A stretch of 37,133 nucleotides of DNA from Maribacter sp. (GTDB lineage: Bacteria; Bacteroidota; Bacteroidia; Flavobacteriales; Flavobacteriaceae), in assembly GCA_024228355.1 (NCBI GenBank), contig JAAETN010000033.1:1-37133 (forward strand). Direction: 5' to 3'. The notes beneath the pieces are model-generated. The model had not been told where the DNA came from. It did not search any database and worked only from the letters and a program-made list of their open reading frames with translations. Both the position numbers and the translations under genes were made by a program. Each line of letters begins with the position of its first letter. Position 1 is the stretch's first letter. Positions 1 through 9,339 of the stretch are shown here, piece by piece.

Positions 1-936
1 AGTTTCGTTTCAACGCCCATTACCGATGTGAACAGACAGCAGGCAATGGTGCCATCGAAAGCTACAATATTGCACAATGCCAACGGTACGGCACCCGGTA
101 TGTGGATGCATTCGGACGGCGTTTCTTTCGTGTCGCTTCCTGGAGTTCCTTTTGAAATGAAAGCCTTGATGATGAATTCTGTCATACCTAAAATCGTCGA
201 GGATTTTGAAAGACCTTATATCATTCATAAAACCTTGGTAACCTATGGACTTGGTGAAAGCGCTGTTGCAGATAGAATAGAAGAATGGGAAGGAAATTTG
301 CCGTCTTTTATCAAATTGGCCTATTTACCTAATTTGGGAAAAGTTAGGCTTCGTCTAACGGCAAAAGGTCCGAATAAGAAAATACTTGCAGATGGTATTG
401 AAGAGGAAATAAAAAAATTACTTCCATTAATCGAGGATATTTTCTATGGCACTGATGATGACGAGACATTAGAGGAGTATGTGGCAAAATTGCTTGTATC
501 AAAGAAAATGACTTTAGCTACAGCGGAGAGTTGCACAGGCGGAAAAATTGCACAAAAAATTACGGCACTAGCAGGTGCTTCCAAATATTTTAAAGGTAGT
601 GTGGTCAGCTATGCGACCGAAACCAAGATCAATGTCCTAAAAGTCCCCAAAGTGCTAATTGATAAGCACTCGGTTGTAAGTGCGGAAGTTGCAAAAACCA
701 TGGCAAAGAATGCAAAGGAATTATTGAAAACAGATTTTGCGATTGCCACAACAGGTAACGCTGGTCCAACAAAAGGCGAATCAGATGCTGAAATTGGGAC
801 AGTATTCATAGCCATTGCTACGCCAAATAAGGTATTTGTAGATAAATTCATGATGGGGAAACAACGAACTAGAATAGTTCAAAAGACTGTAAATAAGGCA
901 TTTGAACTACTTCAAAAAGAAATTTTAAAAATCTGA
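1..936 (+). CDS. cinA: CinA family protein (competence/damage-inducible; nicotinamide-nucleotide amidase domain), 5' end outside the window
   Basis: The frame is open from base 1 ([35 protein letters not shown]...). C-terminal CinA amidase motif [43 protein letters not shown] and [11 protein letters not shown]. Confidence 0.93.
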   Translation, partial: SFVSTPITDVNRQQAMVPSKATILHNANGTAPGMWMHSDGVSFVSLPGVPFEMKALMMNSVIPKIVEDFERPYIIHKTLVTYGLGESAVADRIEEWEGNLPSFIKLAYLPNLGKVRLRLTAKGPNKKILADGIEEEIKKLLPLIEDIFYGTDDDETLEEYVAKLLVSKKMTLATAESCTGGKIAQKITALAGASKYFKGSVVSYATETKINVLKVPKVLIDKHSVVSAEVAKTMAKNAKELLKTDFAIATTGNAGPTKGESDAEIGTVFIAIATPNKVFVDKFMMGKQRTRIVQKTVNKAFELLQKEILKI

Positions 937-944
937 AGTAGAAT

Positions 945-976
945 TTTGCCCGTCCCACAAAAATGATATAAATTTG
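945..976 (+). promoter_or_regulatory. Candidate Bacteroidota-type promoter upstream of rpmB
   Basis: TTTG(cccgtcccacaaaaatgata)TAAATTTG: a -33 TTTG, 20-nt spacer and a -7 TAnnTTTG match, about 30 nt before the rpmB ATG. Confidence 0.55.
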
Positions 977-1006
977 CAGCCTGTTTAAAATGAAAAATTA
1001 GGCGCA

Positions 1007-1243
1007 ATGTCAAAAGTTTGTGAAATTACGGGAAAGAGGGCGATGTTTGGTAACAATGTATCGTTTTCTATCAATAAAACAAGAAGAAGATTTAATGTAA
1101 ATCTTTCTAAAAAGCGCTTTTATATTCCTGAGGAAGATCGTTGGGTAACGCTAAAGGTTTCTGCCAAAGCGTTGAAGAGTATTAACAAGAGAGGCATTTC
1201 TGCTGTTTTAAAAGAGGCTAAAGCACAAGGATTGGTAAAATAA
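1007..1243 (+). CDS. rpmB: 50S ribosomal protein L28
   Basis: 78 aa, MSKVCEITGKRAMFGNNVSFSINKTRRRFNVNL..., typical L28. Immediately followed by L33. Confidence 0.97.
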   Translation: MSKVCEITGKRAMFGNNVSFSINKTRRRFNVNLSKKRFYIPEEDRWVTLKVSAKALKSINKRGISAVLKEAKAQGLVK

Positions 1244-1263
1244 TCCTGAAAAAATAGATTACA

Positions 1264-1446
1264 ATGGCAAAGAAAGGAAACAGAGTTCAAGTTATATTGG
1301 AGTGCACCGAGCATAAAAAATCTGGACAACCAGGAACTTCTAGGTATATCACAACAAAAAACAAAAAGAACACTCCGGAAAGGATGGAAATAAAGAAGTT
1401 TAATCCGATCCTAAAGAAAATGACAGTTCATAAAGAAATCAAGTAA
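1264..1446 (+). CDS. rpmG: 50S ribosomal protein L33
   Basis: 60 aa, [60 protein letters not shown]. Confidence 0.97.
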   Translation: MAKKGNRVQVILECTEHKKSGQPGTSRYITTKNKKNTPERMEIKKFNPILKKMTVHKEIK

Positions 1447-1490
1447 TAAGTTATCTTCACTGAAGTGGAGAATCAGATAATTCAAAGGTC

Positions 1491-1640
1491 ATGGCAAAGA
1501 AGACGGTAGCAAGTTTACAATCAAGTTCAAAAAGATTAACCAAGGCAATTAAAATGGTAAAGTCACCGAAGAGTGGTGCTTACACTTTTCATGAGTCTGT
1601 AATGGCACCAGAAGCTGTTAACGAATGGTTATCAAAATAA
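1491..1640 (+). CDS. DUF4295-type small basic protein
   Basis: 49-aa ORF below the track cutoff: MAKKTVASLQSSSKRLTKAIKMVKSPKSGAYTFHESVMAPEAVNEWLSK. Position after rpmB-rpmG and composition match the Bacteroidota DUF4295 family. Confidence 0.85.
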   Translation: MAKKTVASLQSSSKRLTKAIKMVKSPKSGAYTFHESVMAPEAVNEWLSK

Positions 1641-1666
1641 GTTATAATTGATTTAATCAATTTTTT

Positions 1667-1697
1667 AAAGCTCCTTTTGAAAGAAAGGAGCTTTTTT
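1667..1697 (+). terminator. Rho-independent terminator after the rpmB-rpmG-DUF4295 unit
   Basis: AAAGCTCCTTT-loop-AAAGGAGCTTTTTT: 11-bp stem followed by a T tract. Confidence 0.85.
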
Positions 1698-1732
1698 ATT
1701 TTCATATATTTGGTGAAAGTTTTTCAGGTATT

Positions 1733-2695
1733 ATGAGTTTATTCAAGAAGATATTTTCCTCTCAAAAAAAAGAGTCCTTGGACAAAGGACTTGAGAAGAC
1801 TAAAACCACTTTTTTTTCCAAGCTGAGTAAGGCTGTTGCAGGTAAGTCCAAGGTCGATGATGATGTACTGGATAATCTGGAAGAGGTTTTGGTTTCTTCT
1901 GATGTTGGCGTGGATACAACTTTAAAGATCATTGATCGCATTGAGGCTCGGGTTTCGCGAGATAAATATATGGGGACTGATGAGCTCAATATGATTTTGC
2001 GTGAAGAAATCGCGGGATTACTTTCAGAAACCCATGTGGGTGAAGAAACTGAATATAATATTCCAATTGATAAAAAGCCCTATGTGATTATGGTTGTCGG
2101 GGTAAACGGAGTTGGTAAAACCACTACAATAGGTAAATTGGCATATCAATTTAAAAAACAAGGATTAAAAGTAGTATTGGGCGCTGCAGATACCTTTAGG
2201 GCCGCAGCGATAGATCAATTGCAGGTCTGGGCAGATAGGGTAGATGTACCGATTGTAAAACAAAAAATGGGTAGTGACCCAGCTTCAGTGGCCTTTGATA
2301 CTTTGAGTTCGGCAGTTACGCAGGATGCCGATGTGGTTATCATAGATACGGCAGGCAGATTGCATAACAAGGTCAATTTAATGAACGAGCTTACCAAGGT
2401 AAAACGTGTAATGCAGAAAGTAATCGAAGATACTCCCCACGATGTGTTATTGGTATTGGATGGATCCACTGGCCAAAATGCTTTCGAACAGGCCAAGCAG
2501 TTTACTAAAGCTACTGAAGTGACTTCTTTGGCAGTTACAAAACTGGATGGTACCGCAAAAGGTGGCGTAGTTATTGGAATATCGGACCAGTTCCAGATTC
2601 CAGTGAAATATATCGGAGTCGGCGAGGGGATAGAAGATTTACAGGTCTTCAATAAATATGAGTTTGTGGATTCATTCTTCAATATGGAAAATTGA
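1733..2695 (+). CDS. ftsY: Signal recognition particle receptor FtsY
   Basis: SRP GTPase motifs GVNGVGKTTTIGKLA, DTFRAAAIDQL, DTAGRLHNKVNLM, TKLDGTAKGG. Confidence 0.97.
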   Translation: MSLFKKIFSSQKKESLDKGLEKTKTTFFSKLSKAVAGKSKVDDDVLDNLEEVLVSSDVGVDTTLKIIDRIEARVSRDKYMGTDELNMILREEIAGLLSETHVGEETEYNIPIDKKPYVIMVVGVNGVGKTTTIGKLAYQFKKQGLKVVLGAADTFRAAAIDQLQVWADRVDVPIVKQKMGSDPASVAFDTLSSAVTQDADVVIIDTAGRLHNKVNLMNELTKVKRVMQKVIEDTPHDVLLVLDGSTGQNAFEQAKQFTKATEVTSLAVTKLDGTAKGGVVIGISDQFQIPVKYIGVGEGIEDLQVFNKYEFVDSFFNMEN

Positions 2696-2767
2696 AAAAG
2701 CTAATCTTCTTGCTATGCCTTTTGATTGCCTTGGTTTTCATAGCATAATCTAATCACCCCAAGATAA

Positions 2768-2947
2768 ATCCAATTTCCTTTATTTGCTTCGTGTAAAGTC
2801 TTTGATATAGGCTGTCTCGGAGATTGCAAAATTGCATTTTACGTTGCTGCGAAAATCAATGGAATTATTGGAAAAGAAGGTAAGGATGAGTTTGTTCGTA
2901 TGCATGATAAGCACATTGGAATGTGGAAAGACAAATTGCTCATATGA
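2768..2947 (+). pseudogene. Possible decayed CDS fragment downstream of ftsY
   Basis: Open frame with no credible start: IQFPLFASCKVFDIGCLGDCKIAFYVAAKINGIIGKEGKDEFVRMHDKHIGMWKDKLLI*. Protein-like composition. A signal-peptide-like string (LKKLIFLLCLLIALVFIA*) lies upstream at 2692-2748 in another frame. Confidence 0.3.
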
Positions 2948-2957
2948 CATTAATGAG

Positions 2958-4055
2958 CTAATTAATTACTGCATTTATTTTACCCCAAAGTTCATTATCA
3001 AAACTAGAAGGGCCTAATTGCATTTCCCCAGCAGTTTCTCCACAGCGAATAACTACCAATTCTTTACTGGGCACAACATAGATTTTTTGATCATTGGCTC
3101 CAAGGGCGGCAATCATATCATTAGGTGCATTTGGCACAAGCGGACCAGGTAACGCTTCGGTTGATGTGGTTCCCACAACATTTTCCTTCCCATTCAACCA
3201 CCAAAGGTATCCGTACGATTTATTAATGTCTTGTGATGTATTGGTCATTTCGTTAAAATACGATTCACTTACGATTGTTGAGCCGTTCCAAACTCCTTTG
3301 TTATGCATCAATAGACCAAAACGGGCCATACTTCTTGTACTACTGTTGTAAATGTTCAACCCCAAACTATTTGTCCAACTACCATTCATTCCTATTTTAT
3401 CGGCAACTCTGGTCTTGCAATATTCTTGAAATGAAATGCCTGAACTTTGGGTTACCATATCCTGTAAAAGCATAAAAGCACCTTGATGATACGCCCAGCT
3501 GGTACCCGCATCCGATGTATATTCAAGACAAATTGGTAACCTACAGACCCATGGGGCGAAATCACCCAAATGGGGAGTGAGACCTGTAGTCATGGTTAAA
3601 TGATGATTCACCGTTATCAGATCTTGTTTTTCGGGAGTTAATTGACTCCAATTCGGCCCAAGATAATCTGAAGTTTTGTTATTGATATTTATAATACCCT
3701 CATCTTGGGCGATTCCCACAAATGTTGCCGTCAAACTTTTGGCAGCTGAAAACCAGGTCCAATTTGCATTTTGATTATGACTGTTGAAGTATTTTTCTAC
3801 TACAATTCTTCCATTTTTCAATATAATGAAGCCTTTGGTATCGGTGGATTCTAGATAGTCATACAATTCCTGCTCATTATTTGTATTCCATTCCAATTGC
3901 CCTGGTGTTACCGTTTCCCAAATATCTCCTTCCAACGGCGGAAAATACATGCCAGTAGGTACTGGTAATTCATTCTCATTGTTGTCCGAATCATTACTAC
4001 AACCAATGGTCAGAAAAAAAATAAGTAAAAGAAAAGTGACTGAGATAGACCTCAT
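2958..4055 (-). CDS. Serine hydrolase (beta-lactamase class C / S12 family), predicted lipoprotein
   Basis: Lipobox-like N-terminus (FLLLIFFLTIGCSND), SxxK motif WFSAAKSL, YHQGAFMLLQDMV region, C-terminal SYGYLWWLNG. Confidence 0.9.
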   Translation of the reverse strand: MRSISVTFLLLIFFLTIGCSNDSDNNENELPVPTGMYFPPLEGDIWETVTPGQLEWNTNNEQELYDYLESTDTKGFIILKNGRIVVEKYFNSHNQNANWTWFSAAKSLTATFVGIAQDEGIININNKTSDYLGPNWSQLTPEKQDLITVNHHLTMTTGLTPHLGDFAPWVCRLPICLEYTSDAGTSWAYHQGAFMLLQDMVTQSSGISFQEYCKTRVADKIGMNGSWTNSLGLNIYNSSTRSMARFGLLMHNKGVWNGSTIVSESYFNEMTNTSQDINKSYGYLWWLNGKENVVGTTSTEALPGPLVPNAPNDMIAALGANDQKIYVVPSKELVVIRCGETAGEMQLGPSSFDNELWGKINAVIN

Positions 4056-4179
4056 ACTATTTGGGATTTAAGGCTTGATGACAAATTCCATTTAAGGTTT
4101 AACGTTAAATCTTAAGAAATCGTCTTAAATGGGTATAGTTCTTATGTCAAGTTGTATTTTTGCCTCCCATTAAAAAGTC

Positions 4180-5484
4180 ATGCGAACAAAATCCCTTAAG
4201 AAGAACAAAATCAACGTAGTAACCTTAGGTTGCTCCAAGAACGTGTATGATTCTGAAGTGCTAATGGGACAATTGAAGGCCAATAACAAAGAAGTGGTGC
4301 ATGAGGAAGAAGGCAATGTTGTCGTAATCAATACCTGTGGCTTTATTGCAAATGCCAAAGAGGAAAGTATAAATACAATTCTGGAATATGTTGAAAAGAA
4401 GGAAGCTGGTGAGGTCGATAAGGTTTTTGTTGCAGGGTGTTTAAGTGAACGCTATAAACCCGATTTGCAAAAGGAAATTCCGAATGTTGATGAATATTTT
4501 GGAACTAGTGAATTACCAAATTTATTAAAGGCACTTGGTGCTGATTATAAGCACGAATTAATTGGGGAAAGGATTACTACAACACCTAAAAACTATGCAT
4601 ATCTTAAAATCGCAGAAGGTTGTGATAGACCTTGTTCTTTTTGCGCAATCCCCTTAATGCGAGGCAAGCATAAAAGTAAACCTATTGAGGAATTGGTGAC
4701 CGAATCGGAAAAGTTGGCAGCAAAGGGAGTTAAGGAATTGATACTCATAGCCCAAGATTTGACGTATTACGGACTGGATCTTTATAAAAAAAGGAATTTG
4801 GCGGAACTACTCTCGCAATTAGTAAAAGTCGAAGGCATTGAATGGATTCGTTTGCATTATGCATTTCCCACCGGTTTTCCTATGGATGTACTTGATATCA
4901 TGAATAAAGAGCCAAAGATCTGTAACTATTTGGATATTCCCTTGCAGCATATTTCAGATGAAATATTAAAGAGTATGCGCCGAGGTACCACCAAAGATAA
5001 AACCACCAGGTTGATTCATGATTTTAGGGCCCATGTTCCAGCCATGACCATTAGAACGACATTGATAGTCGGTTACCCGGGTGAGACGGAGGAAAATTTC
5101 CAAACCCTTAAAGATTGGGTCTCCGATATGCGTTTTGAGCGCTTAGGATGCTTTACCTATAGTCATGAGGAGAATACACTTGCCTTTAATTTAGTTGATG
5201 ATGTTACCGATGAAGTAAAGCAAGACCGTGCCAATGAGATCATGGAACTTCAATCACAGATTTCGTTGGAATTGAACCAAGATAAAATAGGCAAAACATT
5301 CAGATGTATCATAGATCGGAAAGAAGGTAATTATTTTGTAGGGAGAACGGAATACGATTCCCCTGATGTGGATAATGAAGTGCTTATTGATGCGGCCAAA
5401 TACTATTTAAAACAGGGAGAATTTGCCAATATCAAAATTATCGATGCAGCTGATTTTGATCTTTATGGTGAACTGGCCGAATAA
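4180..5484 (+). CDS. rimO: Ribosomal protein S12 methylthiotransferase RimO
   Basis: MTTase N-terminus VVTLGCSKNVYDSEVLMGQL, radical-SAM CxxxCxxC in AEGCDRPCSFCAIPLMRGKHKSK, C-terminal TRAM-like region. Confidence 0.95.
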   Translation: MRTKSLKKNKINVVTLGCSKNVYDSEVLMGQLKANNKEVVHEEEGNVVVINTCGFIANAKEESINTILEYVEKKEAGEVDKVFVAGCLSERYKPDLQKEIPNVDEYFGTSELPNLLKALGADYKHELIGERITTTPKNYAYLKIAEGCDRPCSFCAIPLMRGKHKSKPIEELVTESEKLAAKGVKELILIAQDLTYYGLDLYKKRNLAELLSQLVKVEGIEWIRLHYAFPTGFPMDVLDIMNKEPKICNYLDIPLQHISDEILKSMRRGTTKDKTTRLIHDFRAHVPAMTIRTTLIVGYPGETEENFQTLKDWVSDMRFERLGCFTYSHEENTLAFNLVDDVTDEVKQDRANEIMELQSQISLELNQDKIGKTFRCIIDRKEGNYFVGRTEYDSPDVDNEVLIDAAKYYLKQGEFANIKIIDAADFDLYGELAE

Positions 5485-5494
5485 TAAAACTTCA

Positions 5495-5512
5495 CCCCGA
5501 TAAATATCGGGG
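5495..5512. repeat. Perfect short palindrome (hairpin) after rimO
   Basis: CCCCGATA-AA-TATCGGGG, 8-bp perfect arms, 11 nt after the rimO stop. No strong T tract on the + side, so it may be a terminator or a dispersed palindrome. Confidence 0.6.
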
Positions 5513-5785
5513 CTAAATCACCTTATTAGAGCTTGTCGTTGTAAGTAAAATGCATTAGCATTATGATAGATGCGATATTTCTTCCGTTCCAATCGCATTT
5601 TTAACACCAAACAGAAATAATTGATTATTTTAGGGGGGAGTCCTGTTGATTTTACTGGTAAATGGGCTTCATTAAACCAACCCTTTAAAATGTACCAAGT
5701 TCACTCCATTAGAACTTTAACTTCAAATTATTGGTTTTCAGCTAACTTGATTTCATTGAATTCACATTCCTATAACTAATTTCAT

Positions 5786-6943
5786 ATGACAGATTTAATA
5801 ATTGAAAATATTGAATTATTTAAAGTGCCGCCAAGATGGCTTTTTTTAAGGATTACAACTAAAAGTGGAATTTTTGGTTGGGGAGAACCTGTTGTTGAAG
5901 GCAAGGCATCAACTGTTGAAGCCTGTGTCAATGAACTCTCAAAGTACATCATAGGTCGTTCAGCAAATGATATCGAGGATATATGGCAGGTTTTATATAA
6001 GGGGGGATTCTATAGGGGAGGGCCAATTTTGATGAGTGCAATTTCTGGAATCGACCAAGCATTATGGGATATAAAAGGCAAGTATCTTGGCGTTCCGGTA
6101 TATGGTTTATTGGGCGGGTCGGTTCGTCATAAAATGAAAATGTATTGTTGGATTGGAGGAGACCATCCTGAAGTTGTTTTGGAGCAAGCAAAGCAAAAGG
6201 TGAAAGAAGGTTACAAAGCAGTTAAAATGAATGCTACCGGTGCTTTTGAGTGGATAGATTCCATAAAAAAAGTAAAGACTGTGGCAAATAATATCAGGTT
6301 GCTCAGAGAAGAGTTTGGTGATGATTTGGATATAGGTTTGGATTTTCACGGTCGTGTGCATAAAGGAATGGTAAAGCGCCTTATAGATGAATTGAATCCG
6401 TACAACCCTATGTTTATTGAAGAGCCGGTATTGAGTGAAAATAGTGAATCGCTTGATCACATTTACAATTATACCAGTATTCCGATCGCTACTGGTGAGC
6501 GAATGTTTTCAAGATGGGATTTTAAGGAAATTCTCCATCGAGGTGTGGTCGACATAATTCAGCCTGACTTAAGTCATGCTGGTGGAATTTCAGAGGTTCG
6601 CAGAATAGCATCCATGGCCGAGGCTTATGATGTCGCCTTGGCACCACATTGTCCTTTAGGACCCATTTCCCTGGCTTCTGCCTTACATATAGATTTTGGG
6701 TGTTCTAATGCCGTTATTCAGGAAAGCAGTCTTGGTATTCACTATAATAATGGTTTTGATTTATTGGATTATTTGGAAAATCCGGAAATTTTTAAAGTTG
6801 AGGATGGTTATATACCATTAATTACAAAGCCAGGTCTTGGCATAGAGATCAATGAAGAAAAGCTAAGAGAGGGACAAAAAATAGGGCATGATTGGTCCAA
6901 TCCTGTTTGGAGAAATGAGGATGGCAGTTTTGCGGAGTGGTAG
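5786..6943 (+). CDS. Enolase-superfamily (mandelate racemase) dehydratase, D-galactonate dehydratase-like
   Basis: MR/DgoD-type motifs: WGEPVVEGKASTVEACV, GLLGGSVRHKMKMYCWIGGD, GLDFHGRVHKGM, FIEEPVLSEN, IPIATGERMFSRWDF, DIIQPDLSHAGGISE, LAPHCPLGPISLA. Confidence 0.9.
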   Translation: MTDLIIENIELFKVPPRWLFLRITTKSGIFGWGEPVVEGKASTVEACVNELSKYIIGRSANDIEDIWQVLYKGGFYRGGPILMSAISGIDQALWDIKGKYLGVPVYGLLGGSVRHKMKMYCWIGGDHPEVVLEQAKQKVKEGYKAVKMNATGAFEWIDSIKKVKTVANNIRLLREEFGDDLDIGLDFHGRVHKGMVKRLIDELNPYNPMFIEEPVLSENSESLDHIYNYTSIPIATGERMFSRWDFKEILHRGVVDIIQPDLSHAGGISEVRRIASMAEAYDVALAPHCPLGPISLASALHIDFGCSNAVIQESSLGIHYNNGFDLLDYLENPEIFKVEDGYIPLITKPGLGIEINEEKLREGQKIGHDWSNPVWRNEDGSFAEW

Positions 6944-6965
6944 TTAAATCAGTAAATAATTTCTT

Positions 6966-8285
6966 ATGGTATATATAGTAGCATTGATCATAGCTTTGGC
7001 ATTGATAGTCGTGGGTATAGTAAAGTGGAAGATCCATCCTTTTTTTGTATTGCTTTTTGCTGCTATAATTTATGGTTTTATTACTGGAATGGAGGTTTCC
7101 CAGATAGTCGATTCCATAAATTCGGGCTTTGGGAGTATTATGGGTAAAATAGGGTTGATTATCTTCTTTGGCGTAGCAATTGGTACAATACTCGAAAAAT
7201 CAGGTGGAGCTATGGTCATTGCCACACGATTGTTAAGACTAATTGGTGAAAAGTCTATCCATTTGGCTATGATGGTCACGGGATACCTGTTATCTATTCC
7301 GGTATTTGCCGATAGTGCTTTTATCATCATGAATTCATTGAACAAGGCATTGTCAGATAAGGCAAAAGTTGCGTATGCGGGAACAACAGCTGCTTTGGCT
7401 TTTGGACTTATGGCAACACATGTAATGGTACCACCCACTCCTGGACCTATAGCAGCGGCAGGTATTTTGGATGCGGAATTGGGAAGTGTAATCCTATGGG
7501 GCCTTCTGGTAAGTATGTTGGCCTTAGTACCATGTTACTTTTTTGCGACCAAATTGGCCTCAAGAATCCATATTCCCATTCATTTGGAAAAGACCGAAGA
7601 TACGTTGCATAAACCTAAACTATGGATATCCCTTTTATCAATTGTTGTCCCCATTGTTTTAATAGTTGCGAAATCAATTGCTGATTATCCGGGTATAAAT
7701 ATGACTGAGTCAAAATTATATCCATTGATTTCATTCTTTGGGTCACCTGTAATTGCATTATTGACAGGTATTATCTTGGCGCTATTAATGCCCAAAAAAT
7801 TGGATGAGAAAGTCTATTCTGCAACGGGTTGGTTGGGAGATGCCTTAAGAATTGCCGCCCCGATAATCTTGATTACCGGTGCTGGGGGAATTTTTGGTGC
7901 CATGCTCCAAAACTCTGGAATAGCGGATCTTATTACCAATGGTTTTACCGATATTCAAATAGGTCTCTTTTTACCTTTTCTTTTGGCAGCATGTCTTAAG
8001 ACCACCCAAGGTTCATCAACGGTGGCTTTGATTACAACAGCATCAATTGTTGCGCCGATGATGATTGCACTTGGACTGGATGATCCTTTTTTTAGAACGA
8101 TGACAGTTTTGGCTATTGGAGCGGGTTCTACAGTGGTTTCACATGCTAATGATAGTTTTTTTTGGGTCTTGACCCAGTTAACGGGAATGGACGTAAAACA
8201 AGGAAACCAAATACAAACCGTGGGGACCTTGATATTTGGCCTAAGTGCAATTGTCGTAATATATGTGATAACTCAAATCTTTTAA
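6966..8285 (+). CDS. GntP-family gluconate/aldonate:H+ permease
   Basis: 439-aa multi-helix protein; GntP-like HVMVPPTPGPIAAAGIL, LKTTQGSSTVALITTASI and GAGSTVVSHANDSFFWVLTQLTGM. Confidence 0.93.
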   Translation: MVYIVALIIALALIVVGIVKWKIHPFFVLLFAAIIYGFITGMEVSQIVDSINSGFGSIMGKIGLIIFFGVAIGTILEKSGGAMVIATRLLRLIGEKSIHLAMMVTGYLLSIPVFADSAFIIMNSLNKALSDKAKVAYAGTTAALAFGLMATHVMVPPTPGPIAAAGILDAELGSVILWGLLVSMLALVPCYFFATKLASRIHIPIHLEKTEDTLHKPKLWISLLSIVVPIVLIVAKSIADYPGINMTESKLYPLISFFGSPVIALLTGIILALLMPKKLDEKVYSATGWLGDALRIAAPIILITGAGGIFGAMLQNSGIADLITNGFTDIQIGLFLPFLLAACLKTTQGSSTVALITTASIVAPMMIALGLDDPFFRTMTVLAIGAGSTVVSHANDSFFWVLTQLTGMDVKQGNQIQTVGTLIFGLSAIVVIYVITQIF

Positions 8286-8288
8286 TTT

Positions 8289-9302
8289 ATGAGAATCATA
8301 TTCGTTTTATACATCATAATATTGGTGGGATGCAAGCAATCGGGAGAAAAGAAAAGTGAAGCTAAACAAGATCGATTTTCTATTGAAATATTGGATAATG
8401 AGGCATTGGGATTGTTGGATAGGGACGCTGAAATTATGGAAATAGGTAGTGGGTTCAGCTGGACCGAAGGTCCGCTATGGATAGAAAATGGAAAATTTTT
8501 GTTGTTTTCCGATATACCCAATAATAAAATATTCAAGATTGATGCTAAAGGTAAAATTTCTGAATTCCTAAGTCCGTCTGGATTCACTGGCAGTACTAAT
8601 AGGAAAGGGGAATCTGGGTCTAATGGATTATTGTTGGATGAGCTTGGACAGCTTGTTTTAATGCAGCACGGTGACCGTAGGGTCGCCAAAATGAGCGCTA
8701 ACCTAGCCGATCCGCAACCAGTATTCGAAAGTTTGGTTGATAGCTATAATGGAAAAAAACTCAATAGCCCAAATGATGGGACTTTTGATAAATATGGAAA
8801 CCTGTATTTCACAGATCCGCCCTATGGACTTGTCGAAGGAGCTGAAGACCCGAAAAAGGAATTGGATTTTCATGGTGTATATTTTTTAAATACTTCTGAT
8901 GGGCTTAAGTTAGTTGACGACTCGCTCTCAAGACCTAATGGTATAGTTTTGTCAACTAATGAAAAACAATTATATGTTGCAGTTTCAGACCCAGAACATG
9001 CTGTATGGTATCGATATGATGTTGTAGCTCCTGGAGAGGTGGAGAACAAAACCTTGTTTTATGATGTTTCCCATTTAGTAGGAAAGAAAGGTCAGAAAGG
9101 TCTACCTGATGGAATGAAAATGCATAGTAAAGGCTATCTTTTTGCAACGGGCCCGGGTGGCGTTTGGATTTTTAATGAAAGTGGTAAACCAATAGCAAGA
9201 ATCTATACTGGGGAGGCGACCTCAAATTGTACATTCTCCAAGGATGAAAAGGTCTTGTTTTTAACGGCTGATGACTATGTTCTGCAGGTGATGTTAAAAT
9301 AA
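8289..9302 (+). CDS. SMP-30/gluconolactonase/LRE family lipoprotein
   Basis: Lipobox MRIIFVLYIIILVGCKQ; GSGFSWTEGPLWIENGKFLLFSDIPNNKIFKID, LNSPNDGTFDKYGNLYFTDPPYGL, SRPNGIVLSTNEKQLYV, GLPDGMKM. Confidence 0.92.
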   Translation: MRIIFVLYIIILVGCKQSGEKKSEAKQDRFSIEILDNEALGLLDRDAEIMEIGSGFSWTEGPLWIENGKFLLFSDIPNNKIFKIDAKGKISEFLSPSGFTGSTNRKGESGSNGLLLDELGQLVLMQHGDRRVAKMSANLADPQPVFESLVDSYNGKKLNSPNDGTFDKYGNLYFTDPPYGLVEGAEDPKKELDFHGVYFLNTSDGLKLVDDSLSRPNGIVLSTNEKQLYVAVSDPEHAVWYRYDVVAPGEVENKTLFYDVSHLVGKKGQKGLPDGMKMHSKGYLFATGPGGVWIFNESGKPIARIYTGEATSNCTFSKDEKVLFLTADDYVLQVMLK

Positions 9303-9339
9303 GGTTTAATCTTTTTGTACATTTAAACAAATCATTTAT

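Noticed and set aside
609-851. Antisense ORFs within strong coding regions (e.g. 609-851, 2215-2682, 6107-6460, 13515-13838, 24524-24886)
   Set aside because: They lie opposite well-recognised genes (cinA, ftsY, the dehydratase, bshC, pyrG), have low-complexity Ser/Phe/Leu-rich translations and no recognisable motifs: shadow ORFs.
5629-5780. Plus-strand open frame containing VDFTGKWASLNQPFKMYQVHS... upstream of the dehydratase
   Set aside because: Only the short VDFTGKW string resembles known lipocalin-like starts; the rest shows no recognisable pattern.
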